The translations under genes and the position numbers were made by a program. Below are positions 1-6,861 of a stretch of 8,801 bases of DNA, one piece after another. The notes under the pieces are model-generated. The model was not told the DNA's origin, searched no databases, and saw only the letters and a list, made by a program, of their open reading frames with translations. Positions within the stretch are counted from its first letter, which is position 1. The number at the start of each line of letters is the position of its first letter. Origin of the DNA: Puniceicoccales bacterium (GTDB lineage Bacteria > Verrucomicrobiota > Verrucomicrobiia > Opitutales > JAIRLM01); assembly GCA_031282565.1 (NCBI GenBank), contig JAITDL010000037.1:1-8801 (forward strand), given 5' to 3'.

Positions 1-1
1 C

Positions 2-1795
2 GCCATAAAAACCAGTGACGATCTGGTCCATGTGTTGACCGAATTCATGGGCTATGTAATTATACAGACAGTTACTCCGGATTGCAGTTTCTTGAGTTGG
101 CTTATATTCCTGCGGTGCAACAACCCACAGCTCTACGCAAATATGGCTGCGTGCCTAATTCGCTGCGGAGAAATAACTCTTCAGTTTTACGACGTCGAAT
201 CTCCCACGCCGTCAGCTCCTCGCGTTCACACCATGCCGCTGGTTCCACTCAGAATGCACAATGAAGAGCTGGGTCCGCGTCTTTTCGAAATGCTGCGCGT
301 GACCATAGTTAGATACTGCGGCATGCAAACTCTAGTGCACAGTGAAGTTCAGCTGCTAGCGATGAGGCTTGCTATGCCGGATGAAGCTATGGGCCAATTT
401 ATCGAGGTGCTGATGGAACACTACGCGCAAACGGCCGGCTATCATTTAACCTACCCGGTGAACGACATCGATTTTCCGATCGACCTCTTTAAGCGCTACG
501 TTGGAGAAAGAGGAATTCATCCATTTGAGTGGTTGGTAGAGATGGGGATACTTAGAATTGACTTTGATGTTGAAGCTCAAATGATAACGCTATTTGTCAC
601 ACGCGAAGGAATCATATTGTCGGTGTATTTTCCGCGCGTACCGCAGTCACCCAGCGAATTGACACTTGACGAAGTGCGTGCCTCTGGCCGCGCAAGTGCC
701 GATGCGCTCCATGACAATCCAGCAATTTTGACCGTTCTATATTTTTCTGTGAAATGGTTTATTGACCAGTTCCCGCAGCACAGTGAAATAGCGCAGACAA
801 TGGTTGAAGCTTTTTCATTCATCATGAGAAGTTCCGATGAAATGGACGTGGATGACGAAACGAGCGAAATGAGGAGGCGTCTTTTTATGGCGGTTTTTAA
901 GCTAAGCTACAAGGATACGACGAAATTGTGCGATCTGGAGCAGTCACTCATATTCGATGACATGGCCCCAGCGGCTTGCATAGCAGCGGAAATTAGAGAC
1001 GTAAAAAAAGTTTTTATCGGCGAAGGAGATTATTTTGGAAGTGTTGCCTATAGCGTTCCGCTATACTTCAAGATAGCAGTATTGATTGCCGGAGAGCATT
1101 ACCTTGAAATGGCTCCAAAATATATTCAGGTGGACCCAGATGTGCACAGGCACTGGTGGAGGAAGTCCGTATTATTTGAAGCGAAATGTGACAATGCTAT
1201 CGAGCTATTCAATTCGCTGCACGCATGCGCCATCGCGTTCCGGTTGAAGCCTGGAACCCGTGTTATGGTTTCAGGGATTGATAGCGACGGATCAGAAGTC
1301 GCACACGATTGCACGGCAATGATACCAAATCCTCACCTGCCAGCAGGCGAAGTTTGCCCGGTTATTTGGACGCAGTATAGATACAGAGAATATAGAACGC
1401 ACATTGAACGTTTGCGAAGAATTGCGGCCAGAGGCCATAGCTCTTTGGCGCACCACATTAATAGCTGCAGAAAGGGAAAACATTTCTGTGGAGATCGACT
1501 TTCGCCGGGAAACGCTGAACATCGTGCGTTCGTTGTGGAACTTTCCCGGTGGCTTATGGAGTGGAGGGCTGATGCTGCACCGGCGCCGAAGGAGCAAATT
1601 TGCTATGCCATCGTTGGCGGAAACGCTGAAATCCAAATTTCACCGAATACGCCGTACATGAAATACTTACAGTTTATTGGCGAACTTCCAGACATTCGCA
1701 GGTGTGAATTATTTTTTGCCAATCCGCGGTGTTGCACGCCTGAGCTTGTTTCTCCGAACCCACGAGATGACGGCCCGGCTGAATTTCTTAGCTAG
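2..1795 (+). CDS. Large orphan protein, 5' end outside the window
   Basis: I do not recognise this protein. The frame is open back to the first bases of the window with no stop, so the first in-frame start-like codon (GTG at 32) is probably not the true start and the gene is likely truncated by the window edge. At least 597 residues are encoded, ending in TAG at 1793-1795. There is no signal peptide, transmembrane run or low-complexity region in the visible part. It looks like a mixed alpha/beta soluble protein with many aromatic residues and about 17 cysteines, including CX6C (NSCRKGKHFC, about nt 1462-1491) and an RCC near the C-terminus. Such cysteine content fits a cytosolic or host-delivered protein better than an exported one. 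Two rows I counted (721-780 and 1021-1080) are about 38% and 42% G+C, below rows in dprA and pssA, but other rows are over 50%. A chromosomal T3SS substrate is conceivable, but nothing in the sequence proves it. Confidence 0.75.
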   Translation, partial: AIKTSDDLVHVLTEFMGYVIIQTVTPDCSFLSWLIFLRCNNPQLYANMAACLIRCGEITLQFYDVESPTPSAPRVHTMPLVPLRMHNEELGPRLFEMLRVTIVRYCGMQTLVHSEVQLLAMRLAMPDEAMGQFIEVLMEHYAQTAGYHLTYPVNDIDFPIDLFKRYVGERGIHPFEWLVEMGILRIDFDVEAQMITLFVTREGIILSVYFPRVPQSPSELTLDEVRASGRASADALHDNPAILTVLYFSVKWFIDQFPQHSEIAQTMVEAFSFIMRSSDEMDVDDETSEMRRRLFMAVFKLSYKDTTKLCDLEQSLIFDDMAPAACIAAEIRDVKKVFIGEGDYFGSVAYSVPLYFKIAVLIAGEHYLEMAPKYIQVDPDVHRHWWRKSVLFEAKCDNAIELFNSLHACAIAFRLKPGTRVMVSGIDSDGSEVAHDCTAMIPNPHLPAGEVCPVIWTQYRYREYRTHIERLRRIAARGHSSLAHHINSCRKGKHFCGDRLSPGNAEHRAFVVELSRWLMEWRADAAPAPKEQICYAIVGGNAEIQISPNTPYMKYLQFIGELPDIRRCELFFANPRCCTPELVSPNPRDDGPAEFLS

Positions 1796-1896
1796 GGTGG
1801 CGCCTTGGAAATTTTGGTTTGGCTGACGAGCTGCGGTTGTTTTCTGAAAAATATTCTTGCGTCCGCGGCTGGCTGGCCCAGTTTCCGTCGAAGGTA

Positions 1897-1973
1897 GCGC
1901 CCCTAGCTCAATTGGACAGAGCACCTGACTACGGATCAGGAGGTTACAGGTTCGACTCCTGTGGGGCGTGCCA
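1897..1973 (+). tRNA. tRNA-Arg (anticodon ACG)
   Basis: A full cloverleaf of 77 bases can be folded. The acceptor stem GCGCCCC pairs with GGGGCGT, with a G-U wobble at pair 1-72, then discriminator G and an encoded CCA. The anticodon stem CCTGA/TCAGG encloses the loop CTACGGA, giving anticodon ACG, which is read as ICG after deamination and decodes CGU/CGC/CGA. The T arm is ACAGG-TTCGACT-CCTGT. It lies 101 bases after the upstream orphan gene and five bases before tRNA-Ala, so the two are probably cotranscribed. No clear promoter is visible in 1796-1896. Confidence 0.97.
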
Positions 1974-1978
1974 GTTTC

Positions 1979-2054
1979 GGGGTCGTAGCTCAGTTGGTAG
2001 AGCGCCACAATGGCATTGTGGAGGTCAGGGGTTCGAATCCCCTCGGCTCCACCA
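1979..2054 (+). tRNA. tRNA-Ala (anticodon GGC)
   Basis: The 76-base cloverleaf has acceptor stem GGGGTCG pairing with CGGCTCC, and it contains the G3-U70 wobble pair that is the main identity element for alanyl-tRNA synthetase. The anticodon stem CCACA/TGTGG encloses ATGGCAT, giving anticodon GGC, which reads GCC and GCU. Discriminator A and CCA are encoded. It follows tRNA-Arg after the spacer GTTTC. Its 3' end is only 29 bases from the stop codon of the convergent surface-protein gene. No hairpin plus T-run terminator is visible there. Confidence 0.97.
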
Positions 2055-2083
2055 GTCCTATGCGCAGTTTGCCGTGAATTACG

Positions 2084-3172
2084 CTAGAAAGTGCGGTAGA
2101 TTGTAATGGTTGCCGTGTTCGATGCCCTTTTGCTGCCGAAATGGTCTTCCATGGTGAGTGAGCAGATGAAGTCCTTTGCTAGGCGGTGACTAATCCCGAC
2201 GGAAATCGTTGCGCTGTGCCTATTCCCGTAGGTAATGCGCTGGGGCATAGTTTTTACGTCATTGGCATCGGGCCCGCCGCTGTATTTTCGCAATACCGCG
2301 CATTGCCACCCGATTTTCCCAAAGAGATGCATTGCGTTCGGCTGCGCATCTTCAATTTTTGCTGCGAGCTCCGTCGTAAGCATGCGGTGTCGCAGTTTCC
2401 CAATGTCTTCGGACTCATCGCCCATGCCGTCGCGTTCCATGAAATTATTTTGGGCAATTAAATCCATGCGTAGGCCGGCTATGCAGCTAATTTCGACTTC
2501 TCCTCGGCGGAAAAGCCCACGGGATTCGAAAACGCTCACCTGCAGGTCGCTGTCATGGAATTTTCTACAGTAGTCTCCGCCGTCGTCAATGTATAACTTG
2601 CCATCGGTACATTTTATCGAACCGCTGCCGAAGGAGATGGCAACGTTAGTCGAGCAGGATAGGCCGCTACTTTTTCTGCGAAAAAAGCGTGCAGAACTCG
2701 CTATGGCGAAGTCATTTCTGGAAAATTTAAAAAACAGATTATTGTCTTCTGCGAATACGGAGCCATTTCCATGGACGATTCCTCCGTAGATCGAGATTTG
2801 GCCGCCGCGTTGCTCGATGGTAGTGAATGTTTTTGAAAAGCCGAACCTGCACCCGTTGATTCTGGTGCGCAAATCGATTGGACAAAATTTTTCGTAGGAT
2901 TTTGCTTCGCCTGACGCGATCGGTCCCGCAAAAACCGATGAGCCGCCTTCGGCGATAATGCCGTGGAAAATGTTTGCAATGTGCATCTTTTCCAGTGCTA
3001 CCTCGCCGCTGAGTAGAAAAATATCAATGGCCTGGTTGTAGTCGCTGTCTCCATCGCCTTCAGCGTCACCGCACAGCGTTTGGCACAGTGAAAGTTGCAG
3101 CAGCAATGCGGCTCCGATGATGATGCGGCGGAGGCGGAACGAGTTGGATTTCCTGAGCGGGCTAGTGAACAC
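2084..3172 (-). CDS. Secreted, cysteine-rich autotransporter-like outer-membrane protein
   Basis: The 362-residue product starts at GTG (3170-3172), the only plausible start before the signal peptide, and has no obvious Shine-Dalgarno sequence. Residues 1-36 look like a Sec signal peptide: basic RLRR, then a hydrophobic run IIIGAALLLQLSL, then a polar turn. Residues 70-215 are Gly/Ser-rich with alternating hydrophobic residues, including GGQI, GGIV, an NN-LFFKF stretch and FSRN. These recall the GGA(I/L/V) and FxxN motifs of chlamydial Pmp passengers, though sparsely. Residues 220-362 show amphipathic strands separated by polar turns and end in TATITIYRTF, a C-terminal aromatic beta-signal typical of BamA-inserted barrels and autotransporter domains. 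About eight cysteines remain after the signal peptide, which is unusual for a porin and suggests disulfide cross-linking. Its length is short for a classical autotransporter. The family call is inferred from pattern rather than from a recognised homologue. Confidence 0.75.
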   Translation of the reverse strand: MFTSPLRKSNSFRLRRIIIGAALLLQLSLCQTLCGDAEGDGDSDYNQAIDIFLLSGEVALEKMHIANIFHGIIAEGGSSVFAGPIASGEAKSYEKFCPIDLRTRINGCRFGFSKTFTTIEQRGGQISIYGGIVHGNGSVFAEDNNLFFKFSRNDFAIASSARFFRRKSSGLSCSTNVAISFGSGSIKCTDGKLYIDDGGDYCRKFHDSDLQVSVFESRGLFRRGEVEISCIAGLRMDLIAQNNFMERDGMGDESEDIGKLRHRMLTTELAAKIEDAQPNAMHLFGKIGWQCAVLRKYSGGPDANDVKTMPQRITYGNRHSATISVGISHRLAKDFICSLTMEDHFGSKRASNTATITIYRTF

Positions 3173-3333
3173 GATTAATTTTTTCAGCTAATTTGTCGGT
3201 CGTAAAGCGTTTTCCACGCGCACTTTGTTTGGTTTTGCCCGGTCTTGTGAGCGCAAATATCTAATGGGCATAGATTTAATCTATTTCGCGTTGATTCGTT
3301 GACTAGCGTCAAAGTTGTCCTAGATTCGCAGAC
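3173..3333. promoter_or_regulatory. Divergent intergenic region with dyads and a candidate pgi promoter
   Basis: This AT-rich 161-base gap separates the divergently transcribed surface-protein gene and pgi, so it must carry promoters for both. It contains a perfect AT-rich dyad ATAGAT-TTA-ATCTAT at 3270-3284 and a second inverted repeat TTGAC-TAGC-GTCAA at 3299-3312. Both could be operator-like sites. No gene or RNA is visible in it. Confidence 0.45.
3299..3326 (+). promoter_or_regulatory. Candidate sigma-70-type promoter for pgi
   Basis: TTGACT (3299-3304) matches the -35 consensus at five of six positions. A 16-base spacer leads to TAGATT (3321-3326), which matches the -10 at four of six. 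Transcription would then start about at the GTG start codon of pgi (3334), giving a leaderless or nearly leaderless mRNA. That would agree with the lack of a ribosome binding site. The -35 lies inside the TTGAC/GTCAA inverted repeat. The match could be due to chance. Confidence 0.3.
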
Positions 3334-4854
3334 GTGATAGACGGTTGGCAACATTTTAGAAAAAATTGGCTGTGGTTCGAAGAATTTGGCATTGGGCTAG
3401 ATTTCAGTAAGGTGTTTGTTAAAAGCCCTTTATCTGAGAAAGAACTGCACTCGGCGCTGGATGCCATGGAGAAGCTGGAGGGCGGATCCATCGCTAATGC
3501 GACTGAAAATCGTCGCGTCGGCCATTACTGGCTGCGCGCGCCGGATCTTGCGCCGGAAAAATACCTGACGGCTGAGATTTCAAAAACATTTGCCGATGTG
3601 AAAGCCTTTGCCACTGGCGTGGTAAACGGCGAAATAGCTGCTAGATTGGGGACATTTAGCGACGTGCTCTGCATAGGCATAGGTGGATCGGCGCTTGGGA
3701 CGCAGCTCTTGGCAGATGCTTTGGCGTACGGGTCAAACAATTTGAGCATCCATTTTATCGACAATACCGACCCCGACGGCTTCGTCAGCGCAGTTCGCGC
3801 CATTGGAGATCGGCTCTTCAGAACTTTGGTGATCGTTACGTCGAAATCTGGATCAACTCCGGAGCCGCGCAATGGACTTGCAGTCGTGGAGGATATCTTT
3901 CGGGAAGCAGGGTTGCATTTCCCGGATCACGCCGTTGCCGTTAGCTGTGTCGGCAGTTCGCTCGACAAAAGGGCGCGCGATGAGCGGTGGCTCGCTAGAT
4001 TTCCAATGTGGGACTGGGTCGGCGGCCGCACCAGTGTGACATCGGCTGTCGGTCTTCTGCCTGCGGCACTTTGCGCCATCGATGTCGACGCTTTTATCTC
4101 CGGAGCGGCGGCCATGGACCGGTTGACTAGGTGCAGGGAAAATAATCCGGCGCTGCAGCTTGCGGCGGCGTGGTACGGTCTCACAGGAGGAAAGGGTTTG
4201 GCCGACATGGTTGTGCTGCCATACTGCGATCGCCTCAGCTATTTCCCAAAATATTTGCAGCAGCTAATAATGGAGTCGCTTGGCAAGCGATTGGACAGGA
4301 AGGGAGTAGAAGTCTGCCAAGGTTTGACTGTTTACGGCAACAGAGGCTCCACTGACCAGCATTCCTATGTGCAGCAGCTGCGCGACGGTCTGAAAAATTT
4401 CTTTGTCATATTCGTTGAGGTTCTTCGTGGTCGGGAGCAGCGGAATTCAAATGCCATGAGGGTCGCCGGCGAATATCTCGAAGGCTTTTACCTTGGAACG
4501 CGCGAAGCCCTGGCCGACGCCGGCAGGTCCTCCATCACAATTACGCTTCGCAGCCTTAGCGCGCATTCGCTCGGCATGCTGATCGCTCTATTTGAAAGAG
4601 CGGTTGGGTTTTATGCGGAATTCATCAACGTCAACGCCTACGATCAGCCAGGAGTGGAGGCCGGCAAAGCTGCTGCGGATCGCATACTTGCGCTGAGAAA
4701 CGACGTTGGGCGATTTCTTGGAGGGCAAAATATTGTGCCAAACGGCGGCGACGCGGAAACTGTTGCCGCTGCTATTGGAAGACCAAATGACGTCGAAATG
4801 GTGTTCAAGTGGCTTGAATTTCTCCGAGCCCAGGACGATGTTCCGAGGATCTAG
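3334..4854 (+). CDS. pgi: Glucose-6-phosphate isomerase
   Basis: This cytosolic enzyme interconverts glucose 6-phosphate and fructose 6-phosphate in glycolysis and gluconeogenesis. The 506-residue protein is full length for the family and holds two SIS folds. Visible motifs are GHYWLR (63-68), the sugar-phosphate loop IGIGGSALG (114-122), TSKSGST (169-175), the signature region WDWVGGRTS (226-234, with Thr where many Pgi have Phe/Tyr), MESLGK (313-318), GNRGSTDQHS (335-344) and VEAGKAAA (441-448). By family correspondence the catalytic residues are Glu314, His343 and Lys445, all present. The GHYWLR and GGRTS variants point to the subtype I associate with cyanobacteria and Verrucomicrobiota. 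The start is GTG at 3334. The frame is closed upstream by TAG at 3304 with no other start between, and no Shine-Dalgarno sequence is seen. Its TAG stop overlaps the end of convergent dprA by four bases. Confidence 0.96.
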   Translation: MIDGWQHFRKNWLWFEEFGIGLDFSKVFVKSPLSEKELHSALDAMEKLEGGSIANATENRRVGHYWLRAPDLAPEKYLTAEISKTFADVKAFATGVVNGEIAARLGTFSDVLCIGIGGSALGTQLLADALAYGSNNLSIHFIDNTDPDGFVSAVRAIGDRLFRTLVIVTSKSGSTPEPRNGLAVVEDIFREAGLHFPDHAVAVSCVGSSLDKRARDERWLARFPMWDWVGGRTSVTSAVGLLPAALCAIDVDAFISGAAAMDRLTRCRENNPALQLAAAWYGLTGGKGLADMVVLPYCDRLSYFPKYLQQLIMESLGKRLDRKGVEVCQGLTVYGNRGSTDQHSYVQQLRDGLKNFFVIFVEVLRGREQRNSNAMRVAGEYLEGFYLGTREALADAGRSSITITLRSLSAHSLGMLIALFERAVGFYAEFINVNAYDQPGVEAGKAAADRILALRNDVGRFLGGQNIVPNGGDAETVAAAIGRPNDVEMVFKWLEFLRAQDDVPRI

Positions 4855-5987
4855 GCGATGCGGAATTCTCCGCTGAATTCTTTTTTGAGGATTCCGCGGA
4901 CACAGAGGCTCTGCATTGACATGGCGCATTCGAGAACGTCCATGGACAGCGCGGCGGCGACGTCGTCGACGCTGCTTGGCCCGCTGCCTTCGAGCAGTGT
5001 CCAAATTTTTTCTTCGACGTCGTCCAGCTGCGGTTTTTCCTTTTTTACATGCACTTCGAAGTCCAAGAGACTTTGCCTGTTAGGGATCCTCGGAGATGGG
5101 GAATTTTTGAAGTATTCTAGAAATTCCTCGGCGGAGCCTATCTCCGTTGCGACGCCGGAGCTGATGAGTTCAAGGCAGCCTCCGTTTGTTAGCGACGGCT
5201 CACCGCCAACGGCGAAAAGTGGTCTGCCCTGCTCAGATGCCATTCGCGCGGAGAACATGCTGCCGCCAACTGGTGGGGATTCGACGACTATGACCGCATC
5301 TGATAGGCCAGTTATGATGCGATTGCGAATGACGAAACTGCGCTTATCGACGTGGCGACCAACGGAAAATTCGCTGACAAGTGTGCCGTCTCGGCGAACT
5401 GTGTCGTAGAGCCCTGCGCTGTCCGGTGGATATACGACATCCAATCCTCCTCCGAGTACGGCAACGGTGTGGCCGCCGCCCGCCAACGTTCCGGCGTGGG
5501 CGGCGGCATCGATTCCCATGGCGAGGCCGCTGACAGTCGCGATGCCGTTTTCGGCCATGGCTTTGCCGAGTTCGTGGGCAAGTTTTTCTCCGGCGAAGCT
5601 GCATCTGCGCGTTCCGACGATGGCGACGCAGCTGCAAGCTGGCAGAGGTTTCCCAGCGCAGTGGATTCCAATTGGCGCATCGCCGATAGATTTTAGCGTG
5701 GCAGGGTAGTCGTCGGCAAATATGGGGATAAATTTAGAGCCAAATGCTTCTATGGCTGACAGTTGTCGATCGAGGTCGATGAAGTCGCGCCAGTGGGTTA
5801 TGCGGTCGGCGGTGTCGGGAGACAGTCCGACGGTGAACATGAGATCATCCTTCGACAGAGACAGAAGACGCCCGATCTTTCCGTTTGTTTTTTCAAATAT
5901 GTTGGCAAAACTGCGCGGTCCTATGTGCGGCAGAAAACTCAGAACGAGTGCCGCTTCCGAATCGTTGTACTGTCGAGTTTGCGCCAT
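4851..5987 (-). CDS. dprA: DNA-processing protein DprA (Smf)
   Basis: DprA binds incoming single-stranded DNA in the cytoplasm and loads RecA during natural transformation. It is also kept in bacteria not known to be competent. The 378-residue protein has the usual length and order. Residues 1-100 are a helical N-terminal (SAM-like/HhH) region. The Rossmann-like core follows, with VAIVGTRRCS (121-130), SGLAMGIDAAAH (153-164), AVLGGGLDVVYP (176-187), SEF (205-207) and FVIRNRIITGLSDAVIVVE (218-236). A winged-helix-like domain occupies about 323-378. One variation is FAVGG (258-262) where most DprA have a Pro-Gly. The start is ATG at 5987, with a weak AGG three to four bases upstream, 18 bases after the small upstream ORF on the same strand. 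It is probably the last gene of a chaperone-small ORF-dprA unit. Its TAG stop shares CTAG with convergent pgi. Confidence 0.95.
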   Translation of the reverse strand: MAQTRQYNDSEAALVLSFLPHIGPRSFANIFEKTNGKIGRLLSLSKDDLMFTVGLSPDTADRITHWRDFIDLDRQLSAIEAFGSKFIPIFADDYPATLKSIGDAPIGIHCAGKPLPACSCVAIVGTRRCSFAGEKLAHELGKAMAENGIATVSGLAMGIDAAAHAGTLAGGGHTVAVLGGGLDVVYPPDSAGLYDTVRRDGTLVSEFSVGRHVDKRSFVIRNRIITGLSDAVIVVESPPVGGSMFSARMASEQGRPLFAVGGEPSLTNGGCLELISSGVATEIGSAEEFLEYFKNSPSPRIPNRQSLLDFEVHVKKEKPQLDDVEEKIWTLLEGSGPSSVDDVAAALSMDVLECAMSMQSLCVRGILKKEFSGEFRIA

Positions 5988-6005
5988 GCACCTGTGGCCA
6001 ACGGT

Positions 6006-6293
6006 TTAGGGGAATGGTGCACGGGCAAGCGGCACAATCCGCGGGTCAGCTCCGCAGAGTTTTATTGACATGCGATCGTCAAACGTCTTTCGCTGGCCAT
6101 GTTCCGTGAGCGTGAATTGCGCCGTACGCAGCGGAGTTACAGGACTGGCACCGACGTAGTACGTGACATCGCGATCGGCGAGTGGCGAAACCACGGCACC
6201 ATCTCTCCGATGGAAGGTGTCGCCAGTGTGGACAGAATTCCGTGATCCTACCCCGTTTGCATACGACGAATTCGACATCATCATCTTGCCCAT
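6006..6293 (-). CDS. Small hypothetical protein downstream of a type III chaperone
   Basis: I do not recognise this 95-residue protein. It starts with ATG at 6293, eight bases after the chaperone stop, and ends with TAA, 18 bases before the dprA start. This spacing is what one expects of a real middle gene in an operon. It fills a 314-base gap that would be unusually long for this strand. The N-terminus is rich in Met, Ser and Asn (MGKMMMSNSSYANG), a composition that fits a type III secretion signal. The rest is polar and basic, with no hydrophobic segment and one cysteine. Type III chaperone genes often sit next to their substrate, so a small effector or secretion-associated protein is one reading. 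A DprA-unrelated conserved small protein is another. Overlapping open frames on both strands make it less certain than its neighbours. Confidence 0.55.
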   Translation of the reverse strand: MGKMMMSNSSYANGVGSRNSVHTGDTFHRRDGAVVSPLADRDVTYYVGASPVTPLRTAQFTLTEHGQRKTFDDRMSIKLCGADPRIVPLARAPFP

Positions 6294-6301
6294 CCGACGG
6301 C

Positions 6302-6739
6302 TCAGTCGTCGGCGAGGGAGATTTCCTCCGCCTCCTGAACCATTGTGGCAAGTTTATGCATCCAAGATTCTGTCGTGTCAACAAAATCAGCAAGATTCTC
6401 TTCAAAAGCCCCAGGATTGTGCAGCGGCAACTGGAAACGAGTCATTATCACCACAGTCTGCGACTGCTTGTCGATGGCGATTGTGAACCCATTGCTGCCG
6501 TTCCAGAAAAAATTAATTTCCAAGAGTTTTTCAAAAATATTCTCCCTGCCGCTCAGAGGTACTTCGCCAAGGTAGGCGTAGACGAGCAGCTGTCCGTATT
6601 TCTCGTCCAACTCGAGGTTCAGGACGATCTTGTCGTCGAACATCAGCATGCAATGATTGTTGTCTAGGGACAACTCATCCAGCCGCAACGATTTGGCCAG
6701 GCGGCCCAAAATTTGATTAACTTCCGCTTTGAGATCCAT
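6302..6739 (-). CDS. CesT-family type III secretion chaperone
   Basis: Chaperones of this family are small acidic dimers that bind the N-terminal chaperone-binding domain of effectors or translocators in the cytoplasm and bring them to the injectisome ATPase. The 145-residue product has the family's length and order: an N-terminal helix with VNQILGRLAKSLRLDEL (7-23), a strand with the hallmark MLMFDDKIVLNLELDE (31-46), LLVYAYLGEVP (51-61), a helix with LLEINFFWNGSNG (72-84), a strand pair FTIAIDKQSQTVVIMTRFQL (85-104), and an acidic C-terminal helix. I chose ATG at 6739 because GGAAG sits six bases upstream. A TTG at 6754 would add five residues but lacks such a site. The stop is TGA. No other secretion-system gene is in the window, so the apparatus must be encoded elsewhere if present. 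YbjN-like proteins share this fold and are the main alternative. Confidence 0.85.
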   Translation of the reverse strand: MDLKAEVNQILGRLAKSLRLDELSLDNNHCMLMFDDKIVLNLELDEKYGQLLVYAYLGEVPLSGRENIFEKLLEINFFWNGSNGFTIAIDKQSQTVVIMTRFQLPLHNPGAFEENLADFVDTTESWMHKLATMVQEAEEISLADD

Positions 6740-6745
6740 CTCTAT

Positions 6746-6750
6746 CTTCC
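6746..6750 (-). promoter_or_regulatory. Ribosome binding site GGAAG of the chaperone gene
   Basis: GGAAG on the minus strand ends six bases before the ATG at 6739. It is the clearest Shine-Dalgarno-like sequence in the window and decides the start of the chaperone in favour of ATG 6739 over TTG 6754. Confidence 0.6.
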
Positions 6751-6819
6751 GCAAGTTCAGTTAGCCAACCCAAGATGGGCGATTCAAGTGTTTTTTTGCT
6801 CCGCGTCGACATTTTTTTA

Positions 6820-6834
6820 ACGGCAAAATGCCGT
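6820..6834. repeat. Perfect inverted repeat ACGGCA-AAA-TGCCGT
   Basis: Six-base perfect arms surround three A residues. The T-run lies 5' of it on the plus strand, so it is not an intrinsic terminator for either neighbouring gene. It could be an operator dyad or a hairpin in a leader RNA. Confidence 0.5.
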
Positions 6835-6845
6835 CGGCAACGGCC

Positions 6846-6861
6846 GCCGCGAATTTGCGGC
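6846..6861. repeat. Inverted repeat GCCGC-GAATTT-GCGGC
   Basis: Five-base G+C-rich arms enclose a six-base loop, eleven bases after the preceding inverted repeat and before the candidate pssA -35. No T-run follows. Together the two repeats could form adjacent hairpins in the pssA leader if transcription starts upstream of them. Confidence 0.45.

Noticed and set aside
1509..1630. Repeated 12-mer GGAAACGCTGAA inside the orphan gene
   Set aside because: It encodes GNAE twice, 110 bases apart, with no similarity in the flanks; too short to call a repeat.
1796..1896. Possible promoter before the tRNAs
   Set aside because: Several TTG-like and TAT-like hexamers occur, but no pair has spacing between 15 and 19 bases, so no promoter is called.
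1819..2106. 95-codon plus-strand and 99-codon minus-strand open frames across the tRNA pair
   Set aside because: Both run through two certain tRNA genes; peptides of this kind are a common mis-annotation of tRNA loci.
4858..5409. 183-codon plus-strand open frame
   Set aside because: It is antisense to the DprA core and C-terminus. Its Ser/Pro/Thr-rich composition is typical of a shadow frame.
6079..6405. 108-codon minus-strand open frame overlapping the chaperone end and the small ORF
   Set aside because: It overlaps both better-placed frames, is rich in Arg/Cys/Trp as shadow frames often are, and lacks operon spacing.
6182..6667. 161-codon plus-strand open frame
   Set aside because: It is antisense to the chaperone and the small ORF. 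The chaperone frame shows clear family motifs, so this one is a shadow.
6811..6834. Hairpin next to a T-run as an intrinsic terminator
   Set aside because: The T-run precedes the hairpin on the plus strand, and on the minus strand it becomes an A-run, so neither strand has the terminator arrangement.
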